This document shows, piece by piece, positions 9,224-18,756 of a stretch of DNA of 64,000 bases (positions are counted from its first letter, which is position 1; each line of letters opens with the position of its first letter). The DNA lies in NCBI GenBank assembly GCA_046302135.1, contig JBKCIQ010000101.1, forward strand, positions 1 through 64,000, read 5' to 3'. Both the position numbers and the translations under genes were made by a program. The notes below the pieces were generated by a model that had not been told where the DNA came from, made no database searches, and saw nothing but the letters and a program-made list of their open reading frames with translations. The stretch comes from AM-1111 sp046302135 (lineage in GTDB: Bacteria > Bacteroidota > Bacteroidia > B-17B0 > Aurantibacillaceae).

Positions 9224-9616
9224 TTATTTAAAGAAAATCATTTTAAACCCAAGTAATACAATTATTCCCCCGAATATTTTCTTAAGTAAACCCTGATCAA
9301 TATTTAATGCCGTTTTACTTCCTAGAAAGCTTCCAAGGACAAATGGAATAGCAATTATTGCGGCTGATTTCCAATCTACATTTGATGTTTTATAGTATTG
9401 CATTACACCCAAAATTCCTATAGGAAACATGAACATAAAGAGCGTGGTGCCTTGTGCCAATTGTTGCGTAAAACTCAGTGCATATACCAGAACAGGAACA
9501 ATTACAATGCCACCTCCGATACCAACCAGTCCGCTGAGATAACCTGCAACCAAACCAACGCTCAATAAAATAATTATTTCATTCATTGAATATTTTTTTT
9601 GATTTATAGCTTTCAT
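9224..9616 (-). CDS. Half-size TSUP (TauE/SafE) family membrane transporter
   Basis: 130 residues from an ATG at 9616, which directly abuts the stop codon of the upstream gene; an internal ATG at 9586 would give 120 residues and begins right before the first membrane helix. The sequence has about four membrane segments and the family signature GYLSGLVGIGGGIVIVPVLV, then QGTTLFMFMFPIG and the closing GGIIVLLGFKM. Full-length TauE/SafE proteins have about 250 residues as two repeats of this unit. Single-repeat versions are common in Bacteroidota and presumably dimerise. The family exports sulfite, sulfoacetate or other organic anions; the substrate here is unknown. Confidence 0.85.
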   Translation of the reverse strand: MKAINQKKYSMNEIIILLSVGLVAGYLSGLVGIGGGIVIVPVLVYALSFTQQLAQGTTLFMFMFPIGILGVMQYYKTSNVDWKSAAIIAIPFVLGSFLGSKTALNIDQGLLKKIFGGIIVLLGFKMIFFK

Positions 9617-12600
9617 TTAAAAATCAGTTGAGAAACTTAAAGTCGTCATTCCTTTTCTTACCACACGGTCGTCTATACCCCATGAAAAATCTAGTCTTAA
9701 GAAATAACCAAAAACTCTGGTCCTTAGACCCCAACCTGTACCTCCTACAATTGGTTCTTTTTGTTTGAACAAAGTTACCTGTACCGGATTACCGGTAGAG
9801 CCATAAACATTAGTATTGAGCGTATTTTCTTCGCTATAAGGATTCCATGAATACCAGGCACTACCTATATCACCGAAAAAAACCAATTGAAAATTATTAA
9901 AGAATTCAGTTCGTATAGGTTTATTCAATAAATATCTGAAAACAGGCACTCTGATTTCAGAATTAAAAACAATAAAATTATTTCCGTTCCGAATATTCTG
10001 AGAGAACCCTCTTAAAGGTGTTGCAAGGGTTTGAAAAGTATATTGATCCGGCCTTACAATATTAATTGAATTATCGAATCGAGGTCTAAACCAGTTATCT
10101 ACGCCACCCAGGTAGTAGATCAAACGATCTGTACCCAGGCTACCTGCTCCCGCCAAACGGTTGGCCCAGATGATATCACGATGAATTTTCTGGTAGTGAC
10201 GCATATCAAAACCATAGGTTATTAAATCCCTTCTATCATTAGCAATGAACCTGTAATATTCACTGAAAATTTTACCTCTAAATCCATTATATAAATTAAT
10301 GCCTTTTTTTATTGTATTATCAAGTACCCACTCCATTTTTATTCCCGCCATATTATCAAACTCAGAGGGATTGGCAAGATTCTCTTGATTGGTTGCAAGG
10401 TAAACACGTTTATCGTTTCTGAGGAGTGCACTGAATCTCACAGAAAAAACCTCACTAAACGGATATTTAATCTTGTATTGTACGTCATGTGTAAGTACAC
10501 GAGACAATCCTCCGGGAACATTCACAAAACTCTGACGATGAAGTATAACCTGTTTGTCCCACAATTTTTTTCTATTTTCCCAACTTAAAAGATATTCATT
10601 ATCCATTCCGGCGGAAAATCTTAAACCCGCAACAATTCGGTAATCTTCAAACAGATCGCTCAATCCAATTTTAAAAAGTGCATTCAGTCCGGGATTTATA
10701 TAAATAGGACTACCACCGCCGTTGAAACGCTGATATTGCACGCTCAAGAAAGAATTATCTAATTGTGACACAACATAATCTACTGAAAAATTAGTGTAAT
10801 AATTTTTCTGCAAAGGAATTCTAAAGTTTTTGGGAGAAAATGGGTTCAAATCATCAGGACTTTTCCCTTGTGTTGACTTTTCAGAAATAGAATCATTGAG
10901 TTGATTTTTTAATTTGTTTTTTTCGCTAGTTATTTTCTCTTGGCGTTCTCTCAAAATGTTGTTGTATAGTTTTCGGTAATATGTATTGATCAGGTTATAT
11001 GATTTAACTTGACCCGGAGAAAAACTTCTAATAAATGTTTCATATTTTCCCTTGAGGTAAAAAACATCAACTCTTTTATCGTGAGAAAGATTAATGTCTC
11101 TTGACTCTATGTTTCTTTTATAATTTGAAATTGTAGTTGGATAAAAAGTATATCTGTAGTGTTCAATGGTATCAACGAATGCAATAACACTGTCCATGCG
11201 TGCAATTACTTCATTCCTTATTCCGTTTGCTTCACTTAAATAGGATATGTAACCATTACCAAAATCCTGGGGCTGACTTTCATTTATATTTTCAGATTGG
11301 GTAAGCCTATATAAAACATTTTTTCGTTTAGGATAATCCATCATAAAAATATCCGTCTCTTTTTGCATGTAATAATAATATTTGGCATCATCAGATTTGT
11401 TAAGTGTATCAGAGACCCTATTTGAAGCAAAAACTATCTGCTTGCCTTGATTCACAAATCTCACATTCACATCATCGTAGATATCGTTAGTGAGTTGTTC
11501 AAGCCCACTTCCCGCAAGTACAAAAATGAATAGATCACTTTGTCCTTTACCATTTCTAACACCGGAGAAAATAATTTTTTTTCCATCAGGCGCGTATGAG
11601 AAATCTGTTATTTTTTCGAACCCGGTTATATTTCTGAAAAATTTTTCTTTAGATTCAAGATCGTAAGAAATTAAAACTATCTGATTTTTAATTTCAGTAA
11701 TGATGCCACAAACTTTACCATTAGGATGCCAGGCTAACAAAGGATATGAGTGATCATGAATGCGCTCCAGCTTTGGTCCGGATCTATATATACGCTTCTT
11801 TTTCCCTGAATTTAATTCAAGTAACCAAGCCTTATTTTGGCCTTGCTCTGAGGTTGCATATAACAAATTATTCCCGTCATTACTTAATCTCATATTGTAA
11901 TATTCTGTCATTCGTTTAACCTTTTTTATTGCCGGATCACCGGAAGGCAGATATTGCGTAGTGTCGGCATGAATTGTTCTACGCATATATGATTCTATCC
12001 ACTCATTTGTTAGCTGGGTAATAGGTGTTGCCAAAACAAACAGAAAAGCATTTTCCACATTCCGGCTAACTTTGGTCATGTATAACAAATTTGGAATAAT
12101 CGCATCACCATAAGTTTCAGAAATATAGTTCCAGAAAGCGTGCCCGGCAACTACCGCTTCTTTTCCAGACAACTGATTAAATTTTAAAAACAAATCATTA
12201 TCTATGGCATCCATTGTTCTGCTATCAAGATCAAAGTTCCAATCCTCTCCGTAAAATGAAACAAGTCCATACTTAAACCAATCAGGAACAGAAAGTAAAG
12301 TGGAATTCTTTACCACATCACGCGCACGTCCTCCGTATAGAACTTGATTAATTAAAATTTCAGCAATTCCCATACGCAACTGCTTATCAAGGTCAGCATG
12401 AGTCCCATTGAAATAAACACTCATTTTTGTTCCTGCGATTCTCGTGACACCTCCTAAGTTTCCTTGTTCATCTGTTGCAAGGCCTAAATTACTTTGAATA
12501 AAATCGTGATAGTTATTATATATCAGAACCTGAATTTTATCTTCAAGCTGGTAGTCCATTTTTTTTTCTAATTCTTCTAGATTCTTTTGCATGAAAACCG

Positions 12601-12799
12601 ACGAATATCGGCCAATTTCCTGCCCTCCATCAGAAACATAAATCTGAAATCTTTCGAATGGCATGTAGGTCCATTCAAAATCCTGATATTGTATTCTGTT
12701 TTTACCAAACTCTTGCTGAGACCCATAATAAAATTGAGAATGCAGTTTAACGTTGCAGAAAAATATCAAGTGAAAAAAAAATATTAGAAATTTACGCAT
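9617..12799 (-). CDS. Secreted beta-propeller protein fused to an Omp85-like outer-membrane beta-barrel
   Basis: 1060 residues. A signal peptide (about 1-21) is followed by an alpha/beta region (about 30-275) that resembles the gluzincin 'peptidase MA' fold; where HExxH would be expected the sequence reads GIAEILINQ, so it is probably inactive. Residues about 285-560 form a TolB/WD40-like propeller (LLYATSEQGQ, FSYAPDGKKIIFSG, VFASNRVSD). A charged coiled-coil linker (about 600-650) leads to a barrel (about 660-1060) ending in the pattern of Omp85/TamA-type surface antigens: GGVDNWFRPRF, TPLRGFSQN, FFGDIGSAW, GGTGWGLRTRVFG and a terminal phenylalanine. It should sit in the outer membrane with large periplasmic or extracellular domains. 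The function is not known; protein insertion or translocation is inference from the barrel type. Confidence 0.8.
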   Translation of the reverse strand: MRKFLIFFFHLIFFCNVKLHSQFYYGSQQEFGKNRIQYQDFEWTYMPFERFQIYVSDGGQEIGRYSSVFMQKNLEELEKKMDYQLEDKIQVLIYNNYHDFIQSNLGLATDEQGNLGGVTRIAGTKMSVYFNGTHADLDKQLRMGIAEILINQVLYGGRARDVVKNSTLLSVPDWFKYGLVSFYGEDWNFDLDSRTMDAIDNDLFLKFNQLSGKEAVVAGHAFWNYISETYGDAIIPNLLYMTKVSRNVENAFLFVLATPITQLTNEWIESYMRRTIHADTTQYLPSGDPAIKKVKRMTEYYNMRLSNDGNNLLYATSEQGQNKAWLLELNSGKKKRIYRSGPKLERIHDHSYPLLAWHPNGKVCGIITEIKNQIVLISYDLESKEKFFRNITGFEKITDFSYAPDGKKIIFSGVRNGKGQSDLFIFVLAGSGLEQLTNDIYDDVNVRFVNQGKQIVFASNRVSDTLNKSDDAKYYYYMQKETDIFMMDYPKRKNVLYRLTQSENINESQPQDFGNGYISYLSEANGIRNEVIARMDSVIAFVDTIEHYRYTFYPTTISNYKRNIESRDINLSHDKRVDVFYLKGKYETFIRSFSPGQVKSYNLINTYYRKLYNNILRERQEKITSEKNKLKNQLNDSISEKSTQGKSPDDLNPFSPKNFRIPLQKNYYTNFSVDYVVSQLDNSFLSVQYQRFNGGGSPIYINPGLNALFKIGLSDLFEDYRIVAGLRFSAGMDNEYLLSWENRKKLWDKQVILHRQSFVNVPGGLSRVLTHDVQYKIKYPFSEVFSVRFSALLRNDKRVYLATNQENLANPSEFDNMAGIKMEWVLDNTIKKGINLYNGFRGKIFSEYYRFIANDRRDLITYGFDMRHYQKIHRDIIWANRLAGAGSLGTDRLIYYLGGVDNWFRPRFDNSINIVRPDQYTFQTLATPLRGFSQNIRNGNNFIVFNSEIRVPVFRYLLNKPIRTEFFNNFQLVFFGDIGSAWYSWNPYSEENTLNTNVYGSTGNPVQVTLFKQKEPIVGGTGWGLRTRVFGYFLRLDFSWGIDDRVVRKGMTTLSFSTDF

Positions 12800-12968
12800 G
12801 CAGGTCTAAGAAGTAAATTTAATATTTTAATACAAATGAAATTATATGATTTTAAATATCGATTAACGATTTAAAAATTCTAGTAAATGCTAACTGTTTT
12901 TTTGAGATATTTATATCACAGATAATTGATTTTATACTTATCAATCATCCTTACATTACAGAATCAAT

Positions 12969-13607
12969 ATGAAAATAAAAAAATTCACATTTGGCCCCTT
13001 TCAGGAAAACACATTCTTAGTTTATGACTTTAACGGAGAATGTGCAATTATTGACCCCGGTTGTTTTGGAGCAAGTGATCAAAAGGAATTATCTGATTTT
13101 ATTACTTCAGAAAATTTAAAACCCACCCACTTACTTAACACCCACACACATTTAGATCATATTTCTGGTAATCTTTTCGTTTACGAAAAATATGGTCTCA
13201 AACCTCAAATTCATGAGGCAGACTTGCCAATTTTAAACATGCAAGAACAGTCTAGTTTAATGTACGGTCTACCTTGCGAGAAATCTCCGAAACCTGATTT
13301 TTTTATTAAAGAGGGGGATAAAATAAATATCGGGAAAATTAGCTTAAATGTGATTTTTGCTCCGGGACATTCACCGGGACATGTAGTTTTTTTCGATGCA
13401 ATCAGCCAACAACTTATTGGAGGTGATGTTTTATTTTATAACAGTATTGGAAGAACAGATTTACCAATGGGGAATCATGCACAATTAATTGACTCAATAA
13501 AATCTAAGATATTTCCACTTGGAGAAAATGTAAAAGTTTATTGTGGACACGGACCGGAAACTATGATTGGATTTGAGAAAAGGACAAATCCGTTCTTAAT
13601 TGACTAA
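12969..13607 (+). CDS. MBL-fold metallo-hydrolase (glyoxalase II-like)
   Basis: 212 residues, the usual length for the short hydroxyacylglutathione-hydrolase-like group. The zinc motif THTHLDH (His59, His61, Asp63, His64) is intact, as are the further metal ligands in APGHSPGH, GGDVLFYNSIGRTD and YCGHGPET. Such proteins hydrolyse thioesters like S-lactoylglutathione or related small thiols in the cytosol. No signal peptide is present. The gene is transcribed alone between two convergent or divergent neighbours and is followed after 23 bases by the end of the giant surface-protein gene. The fold and metal site are certain; the exact substrate is not. Confidence 0.9.
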   Translation: MKIKKFTFGPFQENTFLVYDFNGECAIIDPGCFGASDQKELSDFITSENLKPTHLLNTHTHLDHISGNLFVYEKYGLKPQIHEADLPILNMQEQSSLMYGLPCEKSPKPDFFIKEGDKINIGKISLNVIFAPGHSPGHVVFFDAISQQLIGGDVLFYNSIGRTDLPMGNHAQLIDSIKSKIFPLGENVKVYCGHGPETMIGFEKRTNPFLID

Positions 13608-13630
13608 ACAGTTTAGTTGTACAAAACTTT

Positions 13631-16600
13631 TTATTTCAATATGGTTACATGGCCAACCTTTGAAGCGGCTTTGTTTTCATCGTTTCGGTAGTAAATCTTC
13701 CAAACGTAAACATCAATCTGAACTAATTCTCCATTGTTGTTTTTTCTACCATTCCAGCCTTTGGTAATATCCTCTGTTGCATAGATCTGCTCACCCCATC
13801 TGTCATAAATTTCCATCCTGAAACTTGAAAGATCAGTGCCGGATAAGTAAGGAATAAACTGATCGTTCAAATTATTTTCGTCGCCTGGTGTAAAGGCATT
13901 CGGAACATATAGTGCGACGTCAGGATTAACTATAACAGTATTGTAAGTGGTATCGTTACATCCCCATTGATTGGTTGCAATAAGCATGATATTGTAAGTG
14001 CCGGGCTCAGTATAATTCCAAACAGGATTAGTAAGCGTTGAAGAACTGTCTTCAGTTAACTGCCAATAATAAGAAATTGCATTTAGAGATTGGTTTACAA
14101 ACTGTACCGTAGGATCGATTATGGTTGTTTCATTTGGGTTGGCAACAAATGCGGCTGTAGCCTGAGGGTGAATCCAAATCATATTATTATTAAGAATGGT
14201 GTCTGAACAACCATTACCATCAACATAAATATAGGTAACATCGAAATAACCGGTATCTGAATAGGTGTGCAATGGATTTTGAGAACCGCTGATGTTTCCA
14301 TCACCGAAAAACCATTGTGAATTTCCGTTACCGGGAGCAGGAACATTTGCAGAAAATGTAATATCTGAAGGTACACAGCCCTGACTGAGGTTAGAACTTA
14401 TTGAGATTACAGGCTGAGGGTAAACAACAATATTCAATTGTCCGTTTGCCGGGCAATTACCACCAATTGAGTATTGAATAGTTGCTGTTCCTGCACCGGC
14501 GGCTGCAGGACTAAATGTTCCTGTATTTGGGTTGGTAATTCCGGGACCGCTGAAAGTTCCACCGGGAGAAACTGTTGTTAAATTTACTGCATTGTCCGTT
14601 ATACAAAATGGTCCCGCAGGATTAATTGTTCCATTGGCGGAGTTATTTACCGTAACCTGAACCGTGTTGGTTACCACACAACCACCCCCACCGGCAGTAA
14701 ATGTAAGCGTCCAGTTTCCAACTCCTGCAGCTGAAGGATTAAAAACACCGTCTGCATTGTTTCCACTATCTGTCATGCCCGGTCCAGTCCAAACACCGGA
14801 TCCACCCGCCGGGTTAATTACTGCTGTAAACTGATCTGCCGGCTCGCTTACACAATATGTTTGTGATGGTGGCATAGTAACAGTAAACGGATTAATAACT
14901 GTAATTGGAACAGTATCTTGTTTTACGCATCCTCCAAAATTACTTGTAATTGATACAGTATAGACCGTAGAAGTTGAAGGTGTTAGATTGACAGTAGGTG
15001 CAGTACCGCTTACACCTGTATTTGGAGACCAACTGTAGGTAAAGTCGTTTGGTGATGCAACTGACTGACAGGTATTAAACCTTGTATTGGGTCTTTGCGC
15101 GTAGCTTGCATTTGCAAGTGTCTGAGGACATGCTTGTGTAACATCACTGTAGTAAACGATAAATGATCTGTAACCTGTTGCTGTTTGATTCATTATTGCA
15201 TTAGAAGTATAATTGCTGGTTGCAACCCAATCGTAGCATATTTCAACTATAATATTCGAAATCCCATCCCACTCATAAGCAGTAGTGAAGTTATGCGTAT
15301 TCCATCCTGCTGTTACAACATAATTTTGAGGGCCGAATACCTGTTGGTTTACATTCGGCTGAAATGGAACATTGAAGCCTGTTCCGGTTGGATCTAAATC
15401 ACCAACAGAAGTACAACCAATTTTTACACGGTAGTTTAAGAAAGTGGTGTTCATTCCTGCTGGAATACTTGCAACATTGAAAGCAATGCTTGTTATTTTA
15501 CCCGGTGTTAAACCTGAAGCAAGTAAATCAGCTGCAGTGTAAAGTATTTGATATTTTTCGTTAGCGTACCAGTTACCGTACGGACTAGGCCATGTAGTTG
15601 AGGTGTTTTGAAGAGTTCCATTACCAACTGTTTGAGTTGTTGTTGATGCACAACCGGATGTTGCAGCCGCACATTGAGTTGGCGCACCGCCACCATAATT
15701 AAAGGTAACCACAGCTGACTGACCGCCGCAAATTGTGTCTGGAGCAACAGAAGTTGTAACATTTACAAAAATTGTATCGACTACGAATGAGGATGTAGCT
15801 GTACATTGACCATCAGTGAAGGAAATATTATATGTTCCTGCAGGTAAATTTGAAAGATTTTGAGTTGCACCGGCCGCATTGTTTGTAAGGTTGGTTGGAC
15901 CGGTTACTGTTAACGAGTATGTACCTGCGGGTGCGCCGGAAATCAAGTTTATGGTTGCTGATCCGGTACTACTGCCCAAACATGTTGGAACAATACTGGA
16001 TGCATATATTGAACTTGGGGTATTAGTAAGTGAGATATTGACTGAATCTTTACATCCTGTAGTTGGATTTGTATATGAAAGGTAGTATGGTTGCCATGTA
16101 CTTGCAATTGGATTTGGGATGGAAATACAGTTGCCGTTACCAATTACCGCATATGGCCAATTTGCATCGTACCATACAATGTTGGTTGCTCCTGCTGGGG
16201 CACACAAATTAGCAGTAGTACCGCAGAAGGTTGTATTTTGTGTAATCTGGTTGACTGTTTGGGTTGTTGTAATCTTAACAGAGTCTTTACAACCACTGGA
16301 GTTATTGAAAACTACAGTATAAAAAGAGTTGTTAACAGGATTGTTTACGGTAAGATTTGCAGTATTGGCACCTGGAATCACAGTTCCATTTGAATTATAC
16401 CAAACGTAATTGGTTCCTGAAGGCGCGGCTACCGTCGCTGGACTTAAACAAAAATTCTGTACATCAGTGTAAAACAAGGGAGGACTAACGCCAACCGTTA
16501 TTATACTGTCTGCTGTACCGCAGGCAGGGTGAGAAACTGTGACCGAATATTGACCAGGTGATAGTCCTGTGGCATTGGCGGCCGTCGAGACGACTGCATT

Positions 16601-18007
16601 GTTAGACATATTTACCCAAGAATAAGTGTAGTTACCGAGCGAGCTACCGGATGCAACTATGGACGCCGAACCTGAATTTCCTGTGGCACAAGAAGGAGTA
16701 GTATTTACGCTCTGAATACCAACGGTAGACGGAACTATTGTTGCCGCAATGGTCACATTACAACCATTTTGAGCGGTAGCAATCAATGTGTATACATTTC
16801 CTATAACGGCATTACTTACAATTAGGGTGTCGTTTGTCGCGCCTGCAATTGGAGTCATGTTGTTGGGGCCATACCATTGATAACCAACAAAACCTGCAGG
16901 ACCCACAAGAGTAGCACTGGTAGAACCACAGAAATTAATTGGGATTGTTGGATTACCACACCATGCATCAACATAAGCGTAGCCAAAATGACCACCCAAT
17001 GCACAATCAAATGAACGAAACTCAATCTGTATATTTTGTCCAATGTAAGCTGATAGGTTAACACCAATTGTGGTCCAGTTTTTAAAATAAACGGCAGAGG
17101 TTGTTGGGAAACCGCCGGGACCGACATAACTTACGGAAGGGTTATAAATGAAACTTGGATCAGTTGCTGCCTGAGAAACGTTGATAGAGTAAGCCGCGCA
17201 TCCACCTATTGTATTTCCATTCTGATCAAGAATGTTAATTGCAAACTGAGGCTGTTCCTGCGCCGCATGACTTACCGGATCATGCAAAACGATTGCGTAT
17301 TGAAATGTGTACTGTGCATTTGCCTGACTAACAGTCATTGGAAAAACCAATCGCTCTGTTTCAGAGCCATAATTTGCATTTCCCAAACGTGCAGAAATTC
17401 CACTTCCAAAAGGGGAAACCAATGGAATGGTAGCAAGACCGGTAGTTGGGTTGATAGAAAGTGAATCATAACCAATAAGCGGCCCATTTGCCGGGTTATT
17501 GTTTGTTGCCGGAATTGTTGTTAGGGTGTGTCTAGCCAGTGGATCTGAAACCGGCGCGTTTGAACCATTACTTACAAATCCATTTGTCCAAACAGGAGCC
17601 GTGGCCCATGAGGTACCAGCTAATGTATAGGTAGAACCGGTCCAGTTGGTAAAATTTCCATTTTCAAATCCCGCATTTGGGCAATTTGGATTGTTTATCG
17701 TTGGGAGACTAGGAATAACTTTACTTGATTCATGCTGATGGGTGTGAGCCGAACGACTAGTATTTGATGAATGTGCTTTATGCCATTGAGATGCAAGATT
17801 TATTATTTCATTCCAATCTGCTGGCGCAATATTTCTCTTCTTTAACTCTTGTCTTGCAACCTCCCGGTTAAATGGTTTACCTTTAATCTGGTTAAGGTCT
17901 CTCAATTCGAAAATCAGTCGCTCGTGTTTATTTAAAATTGCTTGATTTTGAGCAAAACAAATACCTGTAACGAGTACAACAAGAAAGGTGAGATATATTT
18001 TTTTCAT
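13631..18007 (-). CDS. Giant secreted T9SS type B cargo protein with Ig/PKD-like repeats
   Basis: 1458 residues. A signal peptide (about 1-19) precedes a short charged region rich in His and Ser, then a beta-sandwich region around CPNAGFENGNFTNW, typical of a secreted carbohydrate-binding-like domain. The middle consists of many Ig-like and SprB-like repeats (GNSGSASIVASG, GSSTGSATINLISG) and, near 1250-1375, PKD domains (FFGDGNISGSQNPLHTYSDTG). The last ~90 residues are the gliding-motility-associated C-terminal domain (YVPNAFTPGDENN, MEIYDRWGEQIY, GWNGRKNNNG), the T9SS type B sorting signal. The protein should be exported through the inner membrane, secreted by T9SS and displayed or released at the surface, probably as an adhesin. 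Enzymatic motifs are absent. Confidence 0.9.
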   Translation of the reverse strand: MKKIYLTFLVVLVTGICFAQNQAILNKHERLIFELRDLNQIKGKPFNREVARQELKKRNIAPADWNEIINLASQWHKAHSSNTSRSAHTHQHESSKVIPSLPTINNPNCPNAGFENGNFTNWTGSTYTLAGTSWATAPVWTNGFVSNGSNAPVSDPLARHTLTTIPATNNNPANGPLIGYDSLSINPTTGLATIPLVSPFGSGISARLGNANYGSETERLVFPMTVSQANAQYTFQYAIVLHDPVSHAAQEQPQFAINILDQNGNTIGGCAAYSINVSQAATDPSFIYNPSVSYVGPGGFPTTSAVYFKNWTTIGVNLSAYIGQNIQIEFRSFDCALGGHFGYAYVDAWCGNPTIPINFCGSTSATLVGPAGFVGYQWYGPNNMTPIAGATNDTLIVSNAVIGNVYTLIATAQNGCNVTIAATIVPSTVGIQSVNTTPSCATGNSGSASIVASGSSLGNYTYSWVNMSNNAVVSTAANATGLSPGQYSVTVSHPACGTADSIITVGVSPPLFYTDVQNFCLSPATVAAPSGTNYVWYNSNGTVIPGANTANLTVNNPVNNSFYTVVFNNSSGCKDSVKITTTQTVNQITQNTTFCGTTANLCAPAGATNIVWYDANWPYAVIGNGNCISIPNPIASTWQPYYLSYTNPTTGCKDSVNISLTNTPSSIYASSIVPTCLGSSTGSATINLISGAPAGTYSLTVTGPTNLTNNAAGATQNLSNLPAGTYNISFTDGQCTATSSFVVDTIFVNVTTSVAPDTICGGQSAVVTFNYGGGAPTQCAAATSGCASTTTQTVGNGTLQNTSTTWPSPYGNWYANEKYQILYTAADLLASGLTPGKITSIAFNVASIPAGMNTTFLNYRVKIGCTSVGDLDPTGTGFNVPFQPNVNQQVFGPQNYVVTAGWNTHNFTTAYEWDGISNIIVEICYDWVATSNYTSNAIMNQTATGYRSFIVYYSDVTQACPQTLANASYAQRPNTRFNTCQSVASPNDFTYSWSPNTGVSGTAPTVNLTPSTSTVYTVSITSNFGGCVKQDTVPITVINPFTVTMPPSQTYCVSEPADQFTAVINPAGGSGVWTGPGMTDSGNNADGVFNPSAAGVGNWTLTFTAGGGGCVVTNTVQVTVNNSANGTINPAGPFCITDNAVNLTTVSPGGTFSGPGITNPNTGTFSPAAAGAGTATIQYSIGGNCPANGQLNIVVYPQPVISISSNLSQGCVPSDITFSANVPAPGNGNSQWFFGDGNISGSQNPLHTYSDTGYFDVTYIYVDGNGCSDTILNNNMIWIHPQATAAFVANPNETTIIDPTVQFVNQSLNAISYYWQLTEDSSSTLTNPVWNYTEPGTYNIMLIATNQWGCNDTTYNTVIVNPDVALYVPNAFTPGDENNLNDQFIPYLSGTDLSSFRMEIYDRWGEQIYATEDITKGWNGRKNNNGELVQIDVYVWKIYYRNDENKAASKVGHVTILK

Positions 18008-18147
18008 AATTTATTAAACAAAATGTTTAAATCTTAACGATTCTATAACCCACTAAGGTAACCATTTACATAATTTCAACCCAACCAAATTCGGAAAGTA
18101 TTTAATAATAAATATAATTGCTTGATTTTCAAAAATATAAAATCACC

Positions 18148-18666
18148 TTATTGTTGTGGTGCCTGCATAATTGTACCACAATTCTTGCATGTGCATAATT
18201 CTTTATCTGAATAGAATTTATTAAAAACACTCTGAAATTGGGTTGTAATGTCGCTGAGCGGAAAGTAGTCTTCATAGAGTTTATTGTTACAACTTTCACA
18301 AAACCAAAGTAAACCATCTTGTTCTCCTGCTCTTCTTTTTCGCTCAATTACCAAACCGATGGTATCTTTAAAACGTGTGGGATTATGCGGAACTTTTGGC
18401 GGTAAAAGAAATATTTCTCCTTCTTTGATTGGTACCTCAACACATTTGCCATCTTCCTGAATTTTAACCACAATATCTCCTTCAAGCTGATAAAAAAACT
18501 CTTCACCTTCATTATAGTGAAAATCTTTTCTAGAGTTAGGACCTCCCACAACCATAATAATAAACTCTGCATCTTTATAAACTACTTTATTATTTACAGG
18601 TGGCTTGAGTAAATGTCGGTTATCATCTATCCATTTCTTGAAATTGAAAGGTTTTTGAATACTCAT
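18148..18666 (-). CDS. nbaC: 3-hydroxyanthranilate 3,4-dioxygenase
   Basis: 172 residues, the normal bacterial length. It opens the ring of 3-hydroxyanthranilate to give 2-amino-3-carboxymuconate semialdehyde, a step of the kynurenine route of tryptophan breakdown or NAD synthesis. All key residues are in place: Fe(II) ligands His50, Glu56 and His94 of the cupin; substrate-binding Arg46, Arg98 and Glu108; and the C-terminal rubredoxin-like site Cys123, Cys126, Cys160 and Cys163, which is present in bacterial but not animal enzymes. It is transcribed away from an SDR gene 90 bases to the right. No other kynurenine gene lies in the window, so the rest of the pathway must be elsewhere. Confidence 0.96.
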   Translation of the reverse strand: MSIQKPFNFKKWIDDNRHLLKPPVNNKVVYKDAEFIIMVVGGPNSRKDFHYNEGEEFFYQLEGDIVVKIQEDGKCVEVPIKEGEIFLLPPKVPHNPTRFKDTIGLVIERKRRAGEQDGLLWFCESCNNKLYEDYFPLSDITTQFQSVFNKFYSDKELCTCKNCGTIMQAPQQ

Positions 18667-18756
18667 GGTGGAAATTTTGTACTAAGTTAAAAAGTCTTTT
18701 GTTTTAGCAAATGGAAATAAAATTATTTTTACACTTCATAAAATTTAAAAACTCTA

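Noticed and set aside
13603..13629. Palindrome ACTAAACAGTTTAGT and a T-run at the end of the MBL gene as a terminator
   Set aside because: The stem overlaps the stop codon, is weak and AT-only in its closing pairs, so I could not support it as a terminator.
15879..16393. Several overlapping open frames on the plus strand inside the giant T9SS gene
   Set aside because: They are composition-driven shadows of the threonine/valine/glycine-rich coding frame and have no independent features.
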